Of a stretch of DNA of 64,000 nt, positions 24,517-36,506 are shown piece by piece (the stretch's first letter is position 1; each line of letters starts with the position of its first letter). This stretch comes from Whalleya microplaca (taxonomy: Eukaryota; Ascomycota; Sordariomycetes; Xylariales; Xylariaceae). The notes beneath the pieces were generated by a model, which did no database searches, was not told where the DNA came from, and saw only the letters and a program-made list of their open reading frames with translations. The stretch spans positions 372,001 to 436,000 of the forward strand of contig MU385715.1 of assembly GCA_022497155.1 (NCBI GenBank). The letters run 5' to 3'. The translations under genes and the position numbers were made by a program.

Positions 24517-27083
24517 ATGCAAACTCTTACTCGTCGTGCTGAGCAGTCATACGTTCCGCTCGGCCAGCGCCGAGGCAAATTCGACGTGGCGCCCTTCTCT
24601 TTAGACCTGACTTGGGCCAGAGCAGAGACGGATTGTGCTCTGAGTAGCACACGGGCGTATCCCTCTCCGCCCATGTCAGGGTCTCCACCGCTCCCGCCCA
24701 AGCCAAACCAAGAGGCCGGTGATCGAGGTCAGGGAGGTTTTCAGCCCACAGGTCATGATGCGTACCGCACAAGCTCAACAGTTCAGGGGAGCGAGTATCG
24801 AACAGCACCTTTGCAGCCGTCCCTGCCGCCTCCTACCGCTGGTATTAGACCTTTTCCGCTAGAAGGCCCAGAGCGAATACCGTATTCCTATCATCGCCCA
24901 GATGAAATAATGGGGAGGCCAATGTCTTACGCGCCACAGCCAGGCGGAGTGATTCCCCAACCTCACTATCACCTTCCGCCAGTAACAACACCTGGTCTCG
25001 GGCCATCGCCTTATCCGATTTCGAACAACCCACAAGCTCCAGAAAATCCGCCTTATACCTCTCCAAAATCTCAGAGAAAGACAAAAGGTCACGTAGCGTC
25101 AGCTTGTGTACCTTGTAAAAGAGCACATTTAAGGTATTGCTAGATTTTGAATACTCCAGTTCAACCCCATTATTAGGTACTAACCTGTCACAGATGCGAT
25201 GGTATGTATCGAATTCCGTTTATCTGATTGATTTCGTTGCGAGTGTGTGCTTTGTCAGGATGGGTCTAGCAGCGAGCCGTCCATGAGCGTGGTATATTTA
25301 CCGCCAACCGGGGTAGTAGAACTTGGAATACAACGTGTGACTAGCGAAGAGCCATTATTGACTAGGTGAGGTCCACGAAGCGACACGCTATGGCTACGCC
25401 TTGAAATCCTGGTTATTCTCGACCCTTGGTTCGGCTAGGTGAGCGGATGTTGGGGTGCTGAATGCTTCAGCTCGGAGTCGCAAAGTGTCTTAGTCGAGCA
25501 GCCACTGTTTCGAAGATAAACTAAGAAATTATCATGTGGAAGACGCCTACTCGTTGGGAACATGGAGATGGAGTCTGGAAGAGCAATATAATTGCCATTG
25601 CTAGGTTTTCGAGCAAGACTCTGGGTTCCATGGTTCCCGATCTTCAACTTTCTAGAAGCTTAGCTGGCCCTGCTCCGACTAGGCTAACACGAGATGACTT
25701 TGGGTGGTGTTGTTGACTGGTTATCTTGCTGGGATCGAAAAAAGCACACACATGCGGAGGAAGTTATCCTTCGCATTCCAGGCCGAACAATTTCCAAGTT
25801 TTATCTTTTGACATTTTCGTTGCAATGACAATATTGCAGAAGGCTGATTATGAATGTGAATAGCCCAAAGACCCTGCTCACGGTGTCTGAGCAACGGTAA
25901 AGAAGACTCATGTGTCGATGTTCAACATAAAAAGCGCGGCAGACCTCGGTTACGCGACGACAGAGAGCCTCGATTTGACACTGGACGATTTCCTCATCCA
26001 ACGGACCCCACGATGCGACGACCGGTCTCGCTTTACTCGCCTGTCGGTGCTGGTTCTGTCACATTTGAGGATCCTCTCCGTAGAAGTCAGTCTTATCGAG
26101 TGTTGAAATCTCAGCCGAATGATCCAATCGGACCCAGGTATCTTGAACGTGGCTCAGCGGCGGACGCGAACGTTTTCCCACCTCCGCTCTCTATACCTCC
26201 TCCGCGTGCCCCTGAACTGGTGGCATTTTTGACCACCGATTTGGAAATCTCGAAGGCGTCGAGAACCTTCATCGAGTCAGTTGGTTCCCAGTCAATCTTA
26301 GGGCGTAAGTTGTTGGATGTAGTCAGCCCCAATGAACGCGACAGAGTGGCAGCTCTCCAGAGATCTTTGCAGGATGAGCAGGCGAGAAAAGAGCCCAATT
26401 ACCTCCCGCCGATTTTCGTAAAGCAAGAAGCAGAGAGGGTCATCCAAGCATTACCTTTCAGTTCCGAATCGATATCAAGGTTTCCACTAGACCGCCAAGA
26501 TTTCTTCACTTTCATTGCTGCAGATGGACAACCACGGCCGTATCCAATCCGTCTCGGTCTGGCGAAGGAGAATTCGATATACTTCGTCGTTATGTTGTTG
26601 AGCCCGACTACTCGACCGTTCCCACATCCATCCCCGTCACCCCATGCCAGGGATATGTACTCGTTCCATCCACAACCTTACAACCAGCTAACCCCCGTCT
26701 CGGCATCCTTCGATCCTGGTCGGTCACGATTCGGTGAGCTACCTCGTGAGACTGCTTACACACCACGGCAACCATCAACACCTTCTCACATGATCTCCGG
26801 GCTCAGTCCTGGCATGAGCCCCAGCGTCTCGACTTACTCGGCGTCGAGTTCCGCGCGGCATGAGCATCCAGCCGGACCATCTCATCAGATACCACGGAGC
26901 GAGCTCCCCACAACAAGGCCACCACAGCAAGTCGAATACCAACTACCACCTATTCGAGGTCAAGGTGGTCCAGCTCAAGCTGGGTCTTTGGAAGACGCGG
27001 CTTGGCCAAGGGATGACCGAACAGGTCGTGTCGATATCGGTGGGTTAATTGACAAGCCGGAGACGTCGCGACGGGGGCGGTAA
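24517..27083 (+). CDS. Zn2Cys6 transcription factor with PAS-like domain, 3 exons including an 8-nt micro-exon, 614 aa
   Basis: A probable nuclear DNA-binding regulator. Exons are 24517-25133, 25194-25201 (8 nt) and 25864-27083. Splicing assembles the zinc cluster ACVPCKRAHLRCDAQRPCSR, with cysteines at 197, 200, 207, 213, 216 and 225. It is followed by a basic AT-hook-like KKRGRPRLRDDRE. Intron 1 (60 nt, TACTAAC branch) falls in the Arg before CD. Intron 2 is 662 nt, far above its neighbours. The N-terminus is Pro-rich and disordered. The second half holds a PAS-like region (VAFLTTDLEISKASRTFIES to about IYFVVMLLS) and a Pro/Ser-rich tail. The start may instead be the ATG at 24673 (MSGSPPLPPKP), which gives 562 aa. 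I recognise the domain architecture but not a named ortholog. Confidence 0.85.
25202..25863 (+). other. Unusually long (662-nt) intron inside the zinc-cluster coding region
   Basis: The intron runs from GTATGT to ATAG, with a GCTGAT branch-like site about 20 bases before the acceptor. An internal acceptor (TTTGTCAG at 25251-25258) would give a normal 57-nt intron, but the sequence after it hits a stop at once. The intron may therefore be a short ancestral one enlarged by about 605 bases of unrelated DNA. No transposon termini or clear target duplication are visible. Confidence 0.6.
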
Positions 27084-29093
27084 TCTCCGGGGGACCATGG
27101 AGACTCAAATCCCGTTATTCTTTTTTGGGTAGTTCGGACTTCTCTCGCGCATTGATCGCGTTGACGCCTATTCGCAAGGTCAACGACCTATATTATACCA
27201 TCATCACATTCTCGGATTGTAAATATACCCCCATACCATACCCACCCGTTGTTTCCGGTCGCGCGGGAGATACCATGTACAACATATTGCATAATTTTTT
27301 CCATCTATATATCATTATAATCACGCTATCCCACGGTCTTCCAGGGCCCGTAATGTTTCTGTATAGCATGGTCCCACTCGGCGTTTAGTGCTTTGGTTCT
27401 TTCGTCCTGCCTTGGTATCCAGGATCCGTATACTTTCACCGGAAATTTTCGACCTTTCATCTAATCATACTTCCATTCGCATCGTCGAATGTTGCGGAGG
27501 AGGCGCTTGCGGCTCCCTTGTTTCGCCACGAACCGGTGGCTTGTACGACGCCGGGAGGCGGCAGAACGGGAGGAGAAGAGGAGCGTGGCAGCATCATCAT
27601 AATAACCAGGGGGGTTTCCGTTCGGCGGTTCTCTGCTTTTTCTTGTACCATACTCAATGGCACTCTGGGCCGCGTTTGTGGCGGGGATTCCGATGGCGAG
27701 GTAGAGACGGCTGGCTTGACTGTGCCCGTCCGTCAGCGGTTAGCTTTTCTGTCCTAGATGGGCGGGATCTGCGAGGTCGCCAGCTGTTGCCGTTGTCGTC
27801 CGACTGTTTGTGTATACTCTTCTTGTCTCTTGTAGCAAGCGAGCGGCATGGTGGCATGGGCAGGAAGCACGAGTAAGCTCCATGGCGGCGGGATCATGTA
27901 ATGAGATATTAGTCCCCAACACCAATTCCTGTACAGGCCAAAAACGAAGAAGAGATATACGCAGGATATGTTGTTGTAATGTGTGTTCGGATAACAGACG
28001 GCAGAGGGGGAAGACGAAGTCTAAGTAAGAAGTAGAAACGCGAGGTTGGGTTGTATAAGTATGAAACATTGGGCAGAACAGGAAGAGAGAAAGTTTGGTT
28101 GAGAGATGAAACAAAACACGAGAAACATCCCAGGGAAACAATTTTTCGTTTCGGACCCAATGTGATTCGAGCCGTCCAGTCAGTTCCCTTCAAAACATAT
28201 CGGGAAGCGGGCTTATAATCCGATTCAACTAATCTTAAGGATCCAGACCCCCCATGGGTGTTTGCCCTCTATGTTTCTGAGGGTATAAGTGACGACTAGT
28301 AAGATGCTGGGACCGGGCCAAGTTGTTTTTGGGTTAATTTTGCAGGTTTTCTATCTATATAATGGACGACTATAATATACCTAGTTGTCTCGTGCGCTCA
28401 GTCCTTCGCTTTGCGGGCTAGCGGCGGCCTCGACCTTAACTACCGTGTAATAAAACAATCACGGACGTACACACGCAAACGAGGAGAAAATGCCACGGCG
28501 ACATCCAACGACAAACGGTCAACACACCATTTCGATGTGTTCGGGTGTTCATTCCCCTTTTTTCCCTCCCCTTTCCCCTCATCCTCCTCTTCCTCTTCTG
28601 TCTTCACCTTGTTAACCTATATGTCCTGGCTAATGCCGTGCTCTGAGCTTGGCTCCCGGACTCCATTCGACGGCGGGAGTTATCTCGCTCTTATATGTAC
28701 GTCTTGCATCTTGCATTAACCCCCGGACCCAACCTTAGAACGGCACACCGCAAGATAAGGTGGCACACAGGGCACATTAGCAAGAAGCTTGTAGGTGCCA
28801 TTTGCTGTGCAGAAAGCTAAATAGATGGAGATTGCGTTTGAGTGCATTGGTTGGTCCGCTAACCCAGCCCATCGCCGGGTGTGCATGGATGCGCGTGCTC
28901 GCTATGCGCTGCATATGCCTTGGGCTGCTTGGTCGACAGGGGTTCGCCAAGCGAGCAGTGGGCAAAATTGTCCGAGCCGTTGCATACGCGGTTGCACTGG
29001 CCATTGACACCATTGACACCCTCGGCACGCCGTTGCAACCTTGCATACCAGTCGACTGCGCCTCAGATGAAAACTAATACTGCGTACACGTAA
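27084..29093. other. 3' flank of the PAS-type transcription factor and intergenic DNA
   Basis: Open frames of up to 162 codons overlap on both strands (27388-27876 on +, 27740-28141 on -). They show no domain, and their composition follows local C/T- or G/A-rich DNA. A T/C-rich tract lies at 28545-28615. I find no gene I can support. Confidence 0.4.
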
Positions 29094-29357
29094 GAAGAAG
29101 TCAACATCAAGCGGGAGCCGACCATTCGCCTCGAGCGTCTGAAATTATTGTCGGCTATCAAAACCGAAGGCACCCCAGATGATATCATTCGCGGCTCTTC
29201 CCCCCCTGTATGGCTACCAATTTTAAAGTCACTCGAGGAAGAGAAGAAGACTGCCGAGAGAAACAAGTTTCGCGATGCCAAGACGGCATCTGTAGATCGC
29301 CTAACCGAGTATGATAGTTTACGAAAAGTAATTTGCATATTCGAGGAACCCTCTTGA
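29094..29357 (+). CDS. Possible exon or gene fragment, unrecognised, 87 codons
   Basis: The open frame runs from just after a TAA (29091-29093) to TGA at 29355-29357. It has a protein-like charged mix (IKREPTIRLERLKLLSAIKT, then LKSLEEEKKTAERNKFRD). It lacks a good ATG, so it would need an upstream exon; an acceptor-like GAAGAAG lies right at its start. It resembles an alpha-helical charged segment of a larger protein, but I do not recognise the family. It could be the remnant of a decayed gene. Confidence 0.25.
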   Translation, partial: EEVNIKREPTIRLERLKLLSAIKTEGTPDDIIRGSSPPVWLPILKSLEEEKKTAERNKFRDAKTASVDRLTEYDSLRKVICIFEEPS

Positions 29358-30092
29358 AGTTCTAAGTGCAGGAAGCTGTTGCTCGAATTTTCATAAGACT
29401 GATTTCAAATGTTGCAAAGTCAGATGCTCCATGGAGATATCTGTTGTTTAGAAAAGAAGAGAAGAGAAAAAAGAGTACCCCAACTGGTCCTGTTTGTACC
29501 CAGTCCTTGGATGCTTCTCAGCATGGGGTATTTTCGCCCATCATCAGCCCCCTCAGTGAGGGTTAACGGTAGCTTCTGTTTATTTCATAGTCCCCAGCCT
29601 AATGCACCTTCTGAGGGGACGGCATACCATGACCTGAGCAGAACTTTCTATCTAATAGCGACGTACATCAAAGCAAAACCACGGGAGAAACAAGGTGCTA
29701 TGCTGCATACCAGGGATGAAAGAAGGGGTTAGTTGTTGCTCATATCGCACTCTACCATGCCTCCCATAAAAAGAGGCTGGTAACTTAAGGTGCTATGAAT
29801 GATTGACATGATGAAAAGGGAGTTTTGAAGGAAAAGCAAAATAGAAGTAAATAGCAAATACGCGAACAAACAGAAAGCCAGACAAAGAGGTTCGGTGTGG
29901 GATGCCGTAGCAGATGACGGTAAGCGGACAGATGCATCACCTTCGTGCAACATAATTCGATATCTATGGCAAAGCGCTTATTGTGAGGCTGGCTTATTAA
30001 TAAGCGAACCTTTAGGATAGCCTAGATCCAGCTACCAGTGTGCAAAATGCAATTTCAATGGCGTAATGTTTCTAGAACCTCGGACCGTCGCC
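29358..30092. other. Intergenic, nothing recognised
   Basis: Short overlapping frames only; no domain, RNA gene or repeat structure seen. Confidence 0.4.
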
Positions 30093-30799
30093 CTATCTTG
30101 ATCGCGGATATATGCTACTGTCGTCATCTTTCTCTCGGGTGTACTCCGATTGCTGGTCATTGAGAGTTCTTTCGCGCTGGTCTCGATGAAAATCGGCTTC
30201 TGTCCTGTTCGAAGGTCCCATACCCCTCATAGTTAAGGCGAGTCTAACCTTCTTCTGCTGATGGCTGCCAGAAGCCTGGTCCGATTCCGGGGCCTGAGAG
30301 CCGAGATCCACGGCATCCGACGGGCTGGAATTAGCCTGACTCGTCATTTTGTCGATTTCTTCCGACATCTTGTCCTTCCGAGGAGGGCTATTGTCGCCTA
30401 AGATCGCTCGAATCGATCGCTTCTTCCCCGGCAACAAGTCTGGGGTCAGCGGTGGTGGGGTCAGTCCCTTGAACCGGTCTACTTGTCCATCGTCCCACTG
30501 GAGGATATCGTCGGTAGAAATGACTGCTTCATTATGATCCTGTTGGTAGGCTTGGATTCCTCTCGTGAATTTTCTAGTGATGTGTCGCCGAAGACCTCGA
30601 CTTGAAGAACGTGCCCCTGTGGGTGTTGCAATAGAATTTGTTCTTCTGCATTAACTTGGTCAGTACCCATCATCTAATCTTCCGCCGGAGGAGAATATCA
30701 CCCTGGAATTTCCATAGATTGGAGTGAATGGCATTCATCATCGCCATCGCCGGAAGAACGGTTAGCCCGACGAGAATCTTCATCGTCCTTTCCAGACAT
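30093..30799 (-). CDS. Unrecognised hydrophilic protein, two-exon model, 216 aa
   Basis: Exons on the minus strand are 30799-30702 and 30645-30093. The intron is 56 nt, starts GTGATA, has a good TACTGAC branch site and ends GCAG. The spliced frame begins MSGKDDEDSRRANRSSGDGD and continues without a stop to TAG at 30095-30093. The product is very hydrophilic, with acidic and basic clusters, a TPPPLTPDLLPGKKRS stretch, and no signal peptide or membrane segment. It looks like a disordered nuclear or regulatory protein. A second open frame directly upstream (31062-30841, containing EGFGLPPPLAHAVKPYTYQD) could be an earlier exon, though I found no clean splice joining them. Family unknown; it may be lineage-specific or the end of a larger gene. 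Confidence 0.4.
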
Positions 30800-32493
30800 T
30801 TGCGTATGGGGACAGTCCAAGCACTCGTTTCTTATTGTCGTCACTTTTCAACTCCGAATAGCTGGCTGTGGAATAGATTCTCTACCAAGTTCGCCATTTT
30901 CAAGCGGCCAAAGATATGTGGTGCAGACTTGTATTTATTCGTTGCAACCCGGTTCCCTCTTCGACAGCAGCATCGATCTTGATATGTATACGGTTTGACA
31001 GCGTGAGCAAGTGGAGGTGGCAAACCGAACCCTTCACCTGCTGAACAATCTACCGCCGTGAACTAATCAACTATAATTAAGGCTGCGCCTTGCATAGTAT
31101 AGTTCATTGTGACCTCGAACCCTCGTCGTGCCCCTGTCACCTATGCAGGGAAAGATGAGGCAGTCACCACATAACTGAAGGTGTATCGAGTCAACCAAGT
31201 AAAAACCCAAGGAGGCGCACCACAACATGCGTGGCTCATGAGTCTGATAGAGGTAACAATATTGGGCCCATGTATTTCAAGAGAGTATAGGAACGGAAAC
31301 TATGCCACTGCTTGTGACCCTGGGGAACACAAGGCTCTTACACCAACAAATGGTTACAGAGTCGTCTTTCCTTTCCCTACTACTTAGCACTAATGTTGTA
31401 GAATGCTAGCAGGCTTCGACGGCTTTGATCTGGTACCTAGCTGTTAGTCGTTGAGTTTCCCGTGGCAAGAATGTTCCCATTTGATGAATGGTCAGCCAAA
31501 CATCAGACAGCCTATGTTGTTGATCTTCGGTCCCGAGTTGCAGATAATAAGAGAAGAATGAAAACAGAATGTTCTCGCCTGTTGTGGTAGCCCTGTTAGC
31601 ACCGCCGTCAGGCTATGCCATCAGCTCGGGGCCAAACGGTCAACAAGGTCAAGAATTGGGGGCTGGAACATCGCCTCAGAGAAAGAGAAAGAAGGGGAGG
31701 CCGTTGGCATCACTGGATGCCCTCCTGTCATGCTTCCGAATCCTTCTGCAAGCAACGCTTAGAGCGATAGATTTTCCGCCCCAGATACAGGGATTGTCAT
31801 GCTATAACGCTATGTAAAGGAACCCATTTTCATCACTCAGAGGGTGTTAGTAATCCCCGGATGCATTCGGTACCAGCGTTGACTTAAGTCAAGCCATTCT
31901 TTCTAGGAAGAGAAAGCCCGATTAAATATACAGAAGGGTACGATTTGGCCAACCATAGCTTATAGTTGAAGAAAGTTGAGGCGACCTGACATGAAACCTG
32001 CAAAAGACGACAGCTTTGATGAATGAGCTGGATATCTAAACAGACGGGACGGCGCTTATTTAACCAGGCACAGTGTGAGATCGGTACGGAAAAACCATGG
32101 GTCAGGTCTGATTGGACCTCCTCTTATTCATTTCACGCCAATCGATTACCTAGGTATTAAGTCGCGACTTCTACACAGTATCACTGGAATAACCAGTGAT
32201 TGCCTACCGATTTTAAAAGTAAATACATGTATCGCAAAGAGATCAGAAACATCCATTTCTACCTGTCTTCTCACCTTCTGCTACCTGCGACATAAACGAG
32301 AGCGACTACATAACATACATATCTGAATACGCCATCTACAAAGGCGAAGTCATTCTATAAGTCTATAATATACACTGTGATCAATTTCCGACGTCTCAGC
32401 TCACTCAGTAATTGGGCGAAAATGCATATTGACCCTTGCTCCTGAGAAGCCTCACTTTATATGGAGTAGATCAATCTGTTTAATAGTAGCACC
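30800..32493. other. Intergenic upstream of MLH1
   Basis: It contains the possible extra exon on the minus strand (30841-31062) and a weak 82-codon + frame at 31569-31817 with a basic QRKRKKGRP stretch but no further support. The remainder is AT-rich without recognisable features. The final 200 bases presumably hold the MLH1 promoter. Confidence 0.4.
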
Positions 32494-34788
32494 ATGACGG
32501 ACATCATGGACATAGACGTTGACGAACCGAGAGGCACGAAACGGAAGACGCCGCCAAGCTCAGTGGATGAAAACGCTCCTCGTCGCATCAAGGCGGGTTT
32601 CTCTTGTTCCCAATCAAACTTACTAGGGCTAACCACTGAATAATGAGTACAGGCTCTGGATACAGATGTAGTGAACAAGATTGCTGCAGGCGAGATCATT
32701 GTAGCTCCGGTGCATGCTCTGAAGGAATTGATTGAGAATGCAGTCGATGCAGGGTCTACCTCATTGGAAGTCCTCGTCAAGGAGGGAGGCCTAAAATTGC
32801 TGCAGATTACCGACAATGGCCATGGAATCGATGTAAGCACTCTACGACTTTCCTTGATTTCTTGACTAATGTTCCTGAAGAAAGAAGACTTGCCGATCCT
32901 TTGCGAGAGGTTTACCACCTCTAAACTCAAGAAGTTTGAGGACTTGAGCAGCATCTGTACCTATGGATTCCGAGGCGAGGCACTTGCCAGTATCAGTCAC
33001 ATTGCTCACCTCACAGTTACTACAAGGACCAAGAATTCCGAATGCTCCTGGCGTGCACATTACGATGGGGGCAAGCTGTCACCTGCAAAGCCTGGCCAGT
33101 CACCTGACCCCAAGCCAACTGCAGGTCGCATTGGTACACAGATTTCAGTAGAAGATCTGTTCTATAACGTACCCACTCGTCGTAAAGCTTTTAGATCTGC
33201 GTCTGACGAGTATAACAAGATCATCGACATGGTAGGACGGTATGCCATTCACTGCAGTGGTGTCGCTTTCTCTTGCAAAAAGCATGGCGACTCAGGAACC
33301 TCGATCACAGTGCAAGCACAAGCTTCCACATTAGATCGTATTCGTCAGATACATGGAGGCAACGTTGCGAACGAACTGATTGAGTTCACTGCCTTCGACG
33401 ATCGTTGGGGGTTCAAAGCTTCAGGATGGGCGACAAATGCAAACTATCATATCAAAAAGACGACTTTGCTCCTATTTATCAACCATCGCAGCGTAGAGTC
33501 ATCCAATATCAAGAAGGCTGTGGAGCAGACATATTCCACATTCCTTCCCAAAAATGGCCACCCATTTGTTTATCTCAGCCTCGAAATCGACCCTCAACGA
33601 GTTGATGTCAATGTCCACCCGACGAAGCGAGAGGTCAACTTTCTCAACGAGGATGAAATAATACAATCCATTTGCGAGAACATTCGCGACAAACTTGCTG
33701 CTGTTGATACAAGTCGCACGTTCATGACTCAGACTCTGCTCCCTGGTACCATGCTCTCCGATGCTTCGTCGCAGCAAGACAATGACAACTCCTCGACCAA
33801 AGCACTGGGTCCCACGCGAAGAACTCCAGTGCGACCTTATGAGAATAATCTCGTCCGAACAGATGCTTCCTTGCGCAAGATTACTAGCATGTTTCCGTCA
33901 GCCTCGCAATCTCCGGGACTGGGGACTTCAAATGTCGCAACTGAAGCCTCTCAGGAGCCTGCATACGAAGTCACAGACCGCGAACCGATTCTATGTCGAC
34001 TCACCAGTGTTCGTGAGCTTCGCTCCGCCGTCCGCGATGACATGCACCACGAGCTCACCGAGGTATTTGCTAATCACACCTTTGTGGGCATCGTAGATGA
34101 AAGACGTCGACTAGCTGCCATTCAAGGAGGCGTCAAACTTTTCCTCATTGACTACGGTAGAGCATGCTTTGAGTACTTCTACCAGGTCGGGCTCACAGAC
34201 TTTGGCAATTTCGGCGTTATAAAATTCCAGCCAGCCCTCCGTTTGCGTGAGGTGTTGAAAGTCGCGGCCGAACATGAGAAGGCCAATGTTGCGGATGGTG
34301 AATTGGCTAACGATGACGATTTCGATGTGGATGAGGTCGCAGATGCTGTGGCTGAGCAACTGATCGAGAGACGAGAGATGTTACTCGAGTACTTCGCTCT
34401 TGAAGTCTCCCCAGCTGGTGAGCTATTGAGCATCCCACTTCTGCTGAAAGGTTATACGCCATCAATGGCAAAATTGCCACAATTCCTACTCCGCCTAGGC
34501 CCACACGTAAATTGGACAGATGAGAAGCTGTGCTTCGAGTCTCTCCTCAAGGAGCTGGCCTCATTTTATGTTCCAGAGCAGCTTCCGCCGCTTCCGGGAA
34601 ATGATCAGATGGAAGAAAATATACCCGACGAGGTTAAGACAAGGAGAGCGCAAGTTCGTCGTGCGATAGAACATATCTTCTTCCCGGCGTTCAAGGCCAG
34701 ACTAGTGGCCACCAAGTCGTTCATGAAGGGCGGTGTACTCGAGTTAGCGAACCTCAAGGGGCTGTACAGGGTCTTTGAACGGTGCTGA
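32494..34788 (+). CDS. mlh1: DNA mismatch repair protein Mlh1, 3 exons, 728 aa
   Basis: The MutL-family ATPase that partners Pms1 (and Mlh3) to license strand incision in mismatch repair and meiotic crossover resolution, in the nucleus. Exons are 32494-32592, 32653-32832 and 32881-34788. The N-terminal GHKL ATPase motifs are all present: [10 protein letters not shown] at 39-48, [10 protein letters not shown] with catalytic Glu58 and Mg-binding Asn62, DNGHGI at 87-92, and GFRGEALAS at 122-130. They are followed by the transducer region ([20 protein letters not shown]). The protein ends FERC, the terminus typical of Mlh1, which distinguishes it from Pms1 and Mlh3. The first intron starts GC rather than GT (AAG then GCGGGT); the conserved RIKALD junction requires it. 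Length is normal. Confidence 0.96.
32593..32652 (+). other. GC-AG intron in mlh1
   Basis: The 60-nt intron starts GCGGGT and ends GTACAG, with a GCTAACC branch site. Conserved residues on both sides (RIK before, [15 protein letters not shown] after) force this junction. The nearest GT, three bases further on, would shift the frame. Confidence 0.85.
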
Positions 34789-35821
34789 TGGAATTACGGA
34801 GGATGTCATGCCTTTTGCTCGAGCAAGAGTATCATCTTCGGTGGAACTGTAGTACGGGTATCTACTGTAGCGTAAACTTGCTGTTAGATTTCTAAGGATG
34901 TGCACATAGAGCCGCTGTATTTGCCAGCATGAAATTTGCATGAGTAATAGCCATTAAATTGAAATATACTACAGTGAACTAACTGCCAACTGGCTCAAAG
35001 ACTGTGAAATTCGGCAGTAGGTTATCTCCCAAGTCAAGTGGGTATATAAGCATACATCAATCACAAGCCAACTAAGTCACTCACCTACTGAGATGCAAAG
35101 TTGATCATATGTATATTGCAATATAATGAATAAAAATATCAGGTAGTCACTTAGGTAAGGTACATGATTGTCAAGAAGTGAAGGGGCGCATGCGAGGAGA
35201 TCGTTCCTGATAACAGTTTACGAAACATATTATGGGAAAGAGCGTATGACCTTCATACTTATTCTTCACCTCATGTCATCAGGGAATCGTGCAAATTCAT
35301 TTGATTAACGGGAATATGATGAAAATATACCTGCTAGAAATCTGAATTGTTTCAAGTTACGATCGTACCCAAGTCCGCTTTGAGTTGGAAGTCCAAACCC
35401 GATGCCTTGTTAGAGATGTCAGGGGTAGTTGCGATGTGTGACTGTCGGTGGCACACATAAGTCTACTCAGAGGGAGGATCAAGAAGGTCGTGCCTCTCAA
35501 GAACAGTATCACATCGAGGTATTCTACTAGATATATATCATGACTTTCATAGTCGATTCATTGTAATCTGTATGTGTCTCAAGTTTATCCGAGACATTCC
35601 TATCAAAGTAACAATCCTCAAGAGCATAAAATGCGGGTTTACCTATCAGTAAACCATGAGTTGCAGGGCCGCCCCTCCTATCGACCAATATCGTAAAAGA
35701 AACCAAACTACCATTAACCATCTGTGCAAATTCATGAATTCATCGCATAAGAGAAGAAGAACATATCCTGCATTGATAACGCGTGGTGGCTCCCAAATCC
35801 ACTGTGCGAGTTCTCATCAGT
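34789..35821. other. Intergenic between convergent mlh1 and the SANT-like gene
   Basis: AT-rich 3' flanking DNA. Only short, domain-less open frames are seen. Confidence 0.45.
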
Positions 35822-36506
35822 CTAGATCTCGCCATCGAGGGCACCAGCTCCGGAAGCAGTGCCGTTTTCCTCCTTGTCACCATCCGCCTCCGTGACCTCC
35901 TCCTTCACCTTCTTGGCAGGAGTGCGGCGGGCTTTCTTGACCGGAGTTGCGTCCGAGAGCTCTATGAGCTCGTTAGTATAGATATACAGGTAAAAAGAAA
36001 TCATTGGCAACTTTGTTCACGTACCGTTCTCGTCATCGTCACCCTCGATTTTCATCACCTTGCGCTTACGAGAAGCGGCGGTCGAGGCTGTGACGACACA
36101 TGTTAGTAAGCAAACAAGTGAGGTTATCACATAAGGGAAAATCCAGTGAAATGAAGTGGTGTTTGAAGTAGTGGGTAACATAGAACTTACGGGTTGCAGT
36201 CTGGGACTTCTTGCCTGGCTTGACTGGAGTGGTAGGAGCACCAGAAGCATTGTTTCGGTATTCGGTCGCCATGGCGCGGACTTTCTCCATCATGTGCTTC
36301 ATGGCCTTTTCAGTGCGGTTCGGCATGTTGAGCTTGCTGTAGTTCAGTTTGGCACCATTCTCGGTGAGCTGGTCGACGACCTGGATGAGGAAGTTGAACT
36401 GTTCTGGTCAATGGGCTTGCTTGGCATATGTTAGACACGCATAGTATCGAAGACGTACCTTCTCGGCGTCGGTCCAGCCTTTGCCACTCGACGATGCGCT
36501 CGACAT
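35822..36506 (-). CDS. Small SANT/Myb-like, Lys-rich nuclear protein, 4 exons, 152 aa
   Basis: Exons on the minus strand are 36506-36459, 36398-36191, 36087-36025 and 35961-35822. All introns are GT-AG, two with textbook TACTAAC branch sites. The N-terminal 65 residues form a helical SANT/Myb-like unit: KGWTDAEKFNFLIQVVDQLT, then NYSKLNMPNRTEKAMKHMME. The remainder is disordered and mixes basic stretches (RKRKVMK, KKARRTPAKKVKEE) with acidic runs (GDDDEN, EADGDKEEN), as in chromatin-associated proteins. Similar small proteins are widespread in filamentous fungi with no established function, so I infer only a nuclear DNA- or chromatin-related role. It is divergent from nma111, with 2.3 kb between starts. 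Confidence 0.88.

Noticed and set aside
31569..31817. 82-codon + frame with a QRKRKKGRP AT-hook-like stretch
   Set aside because: Too short, no second motif, no upstream exon.
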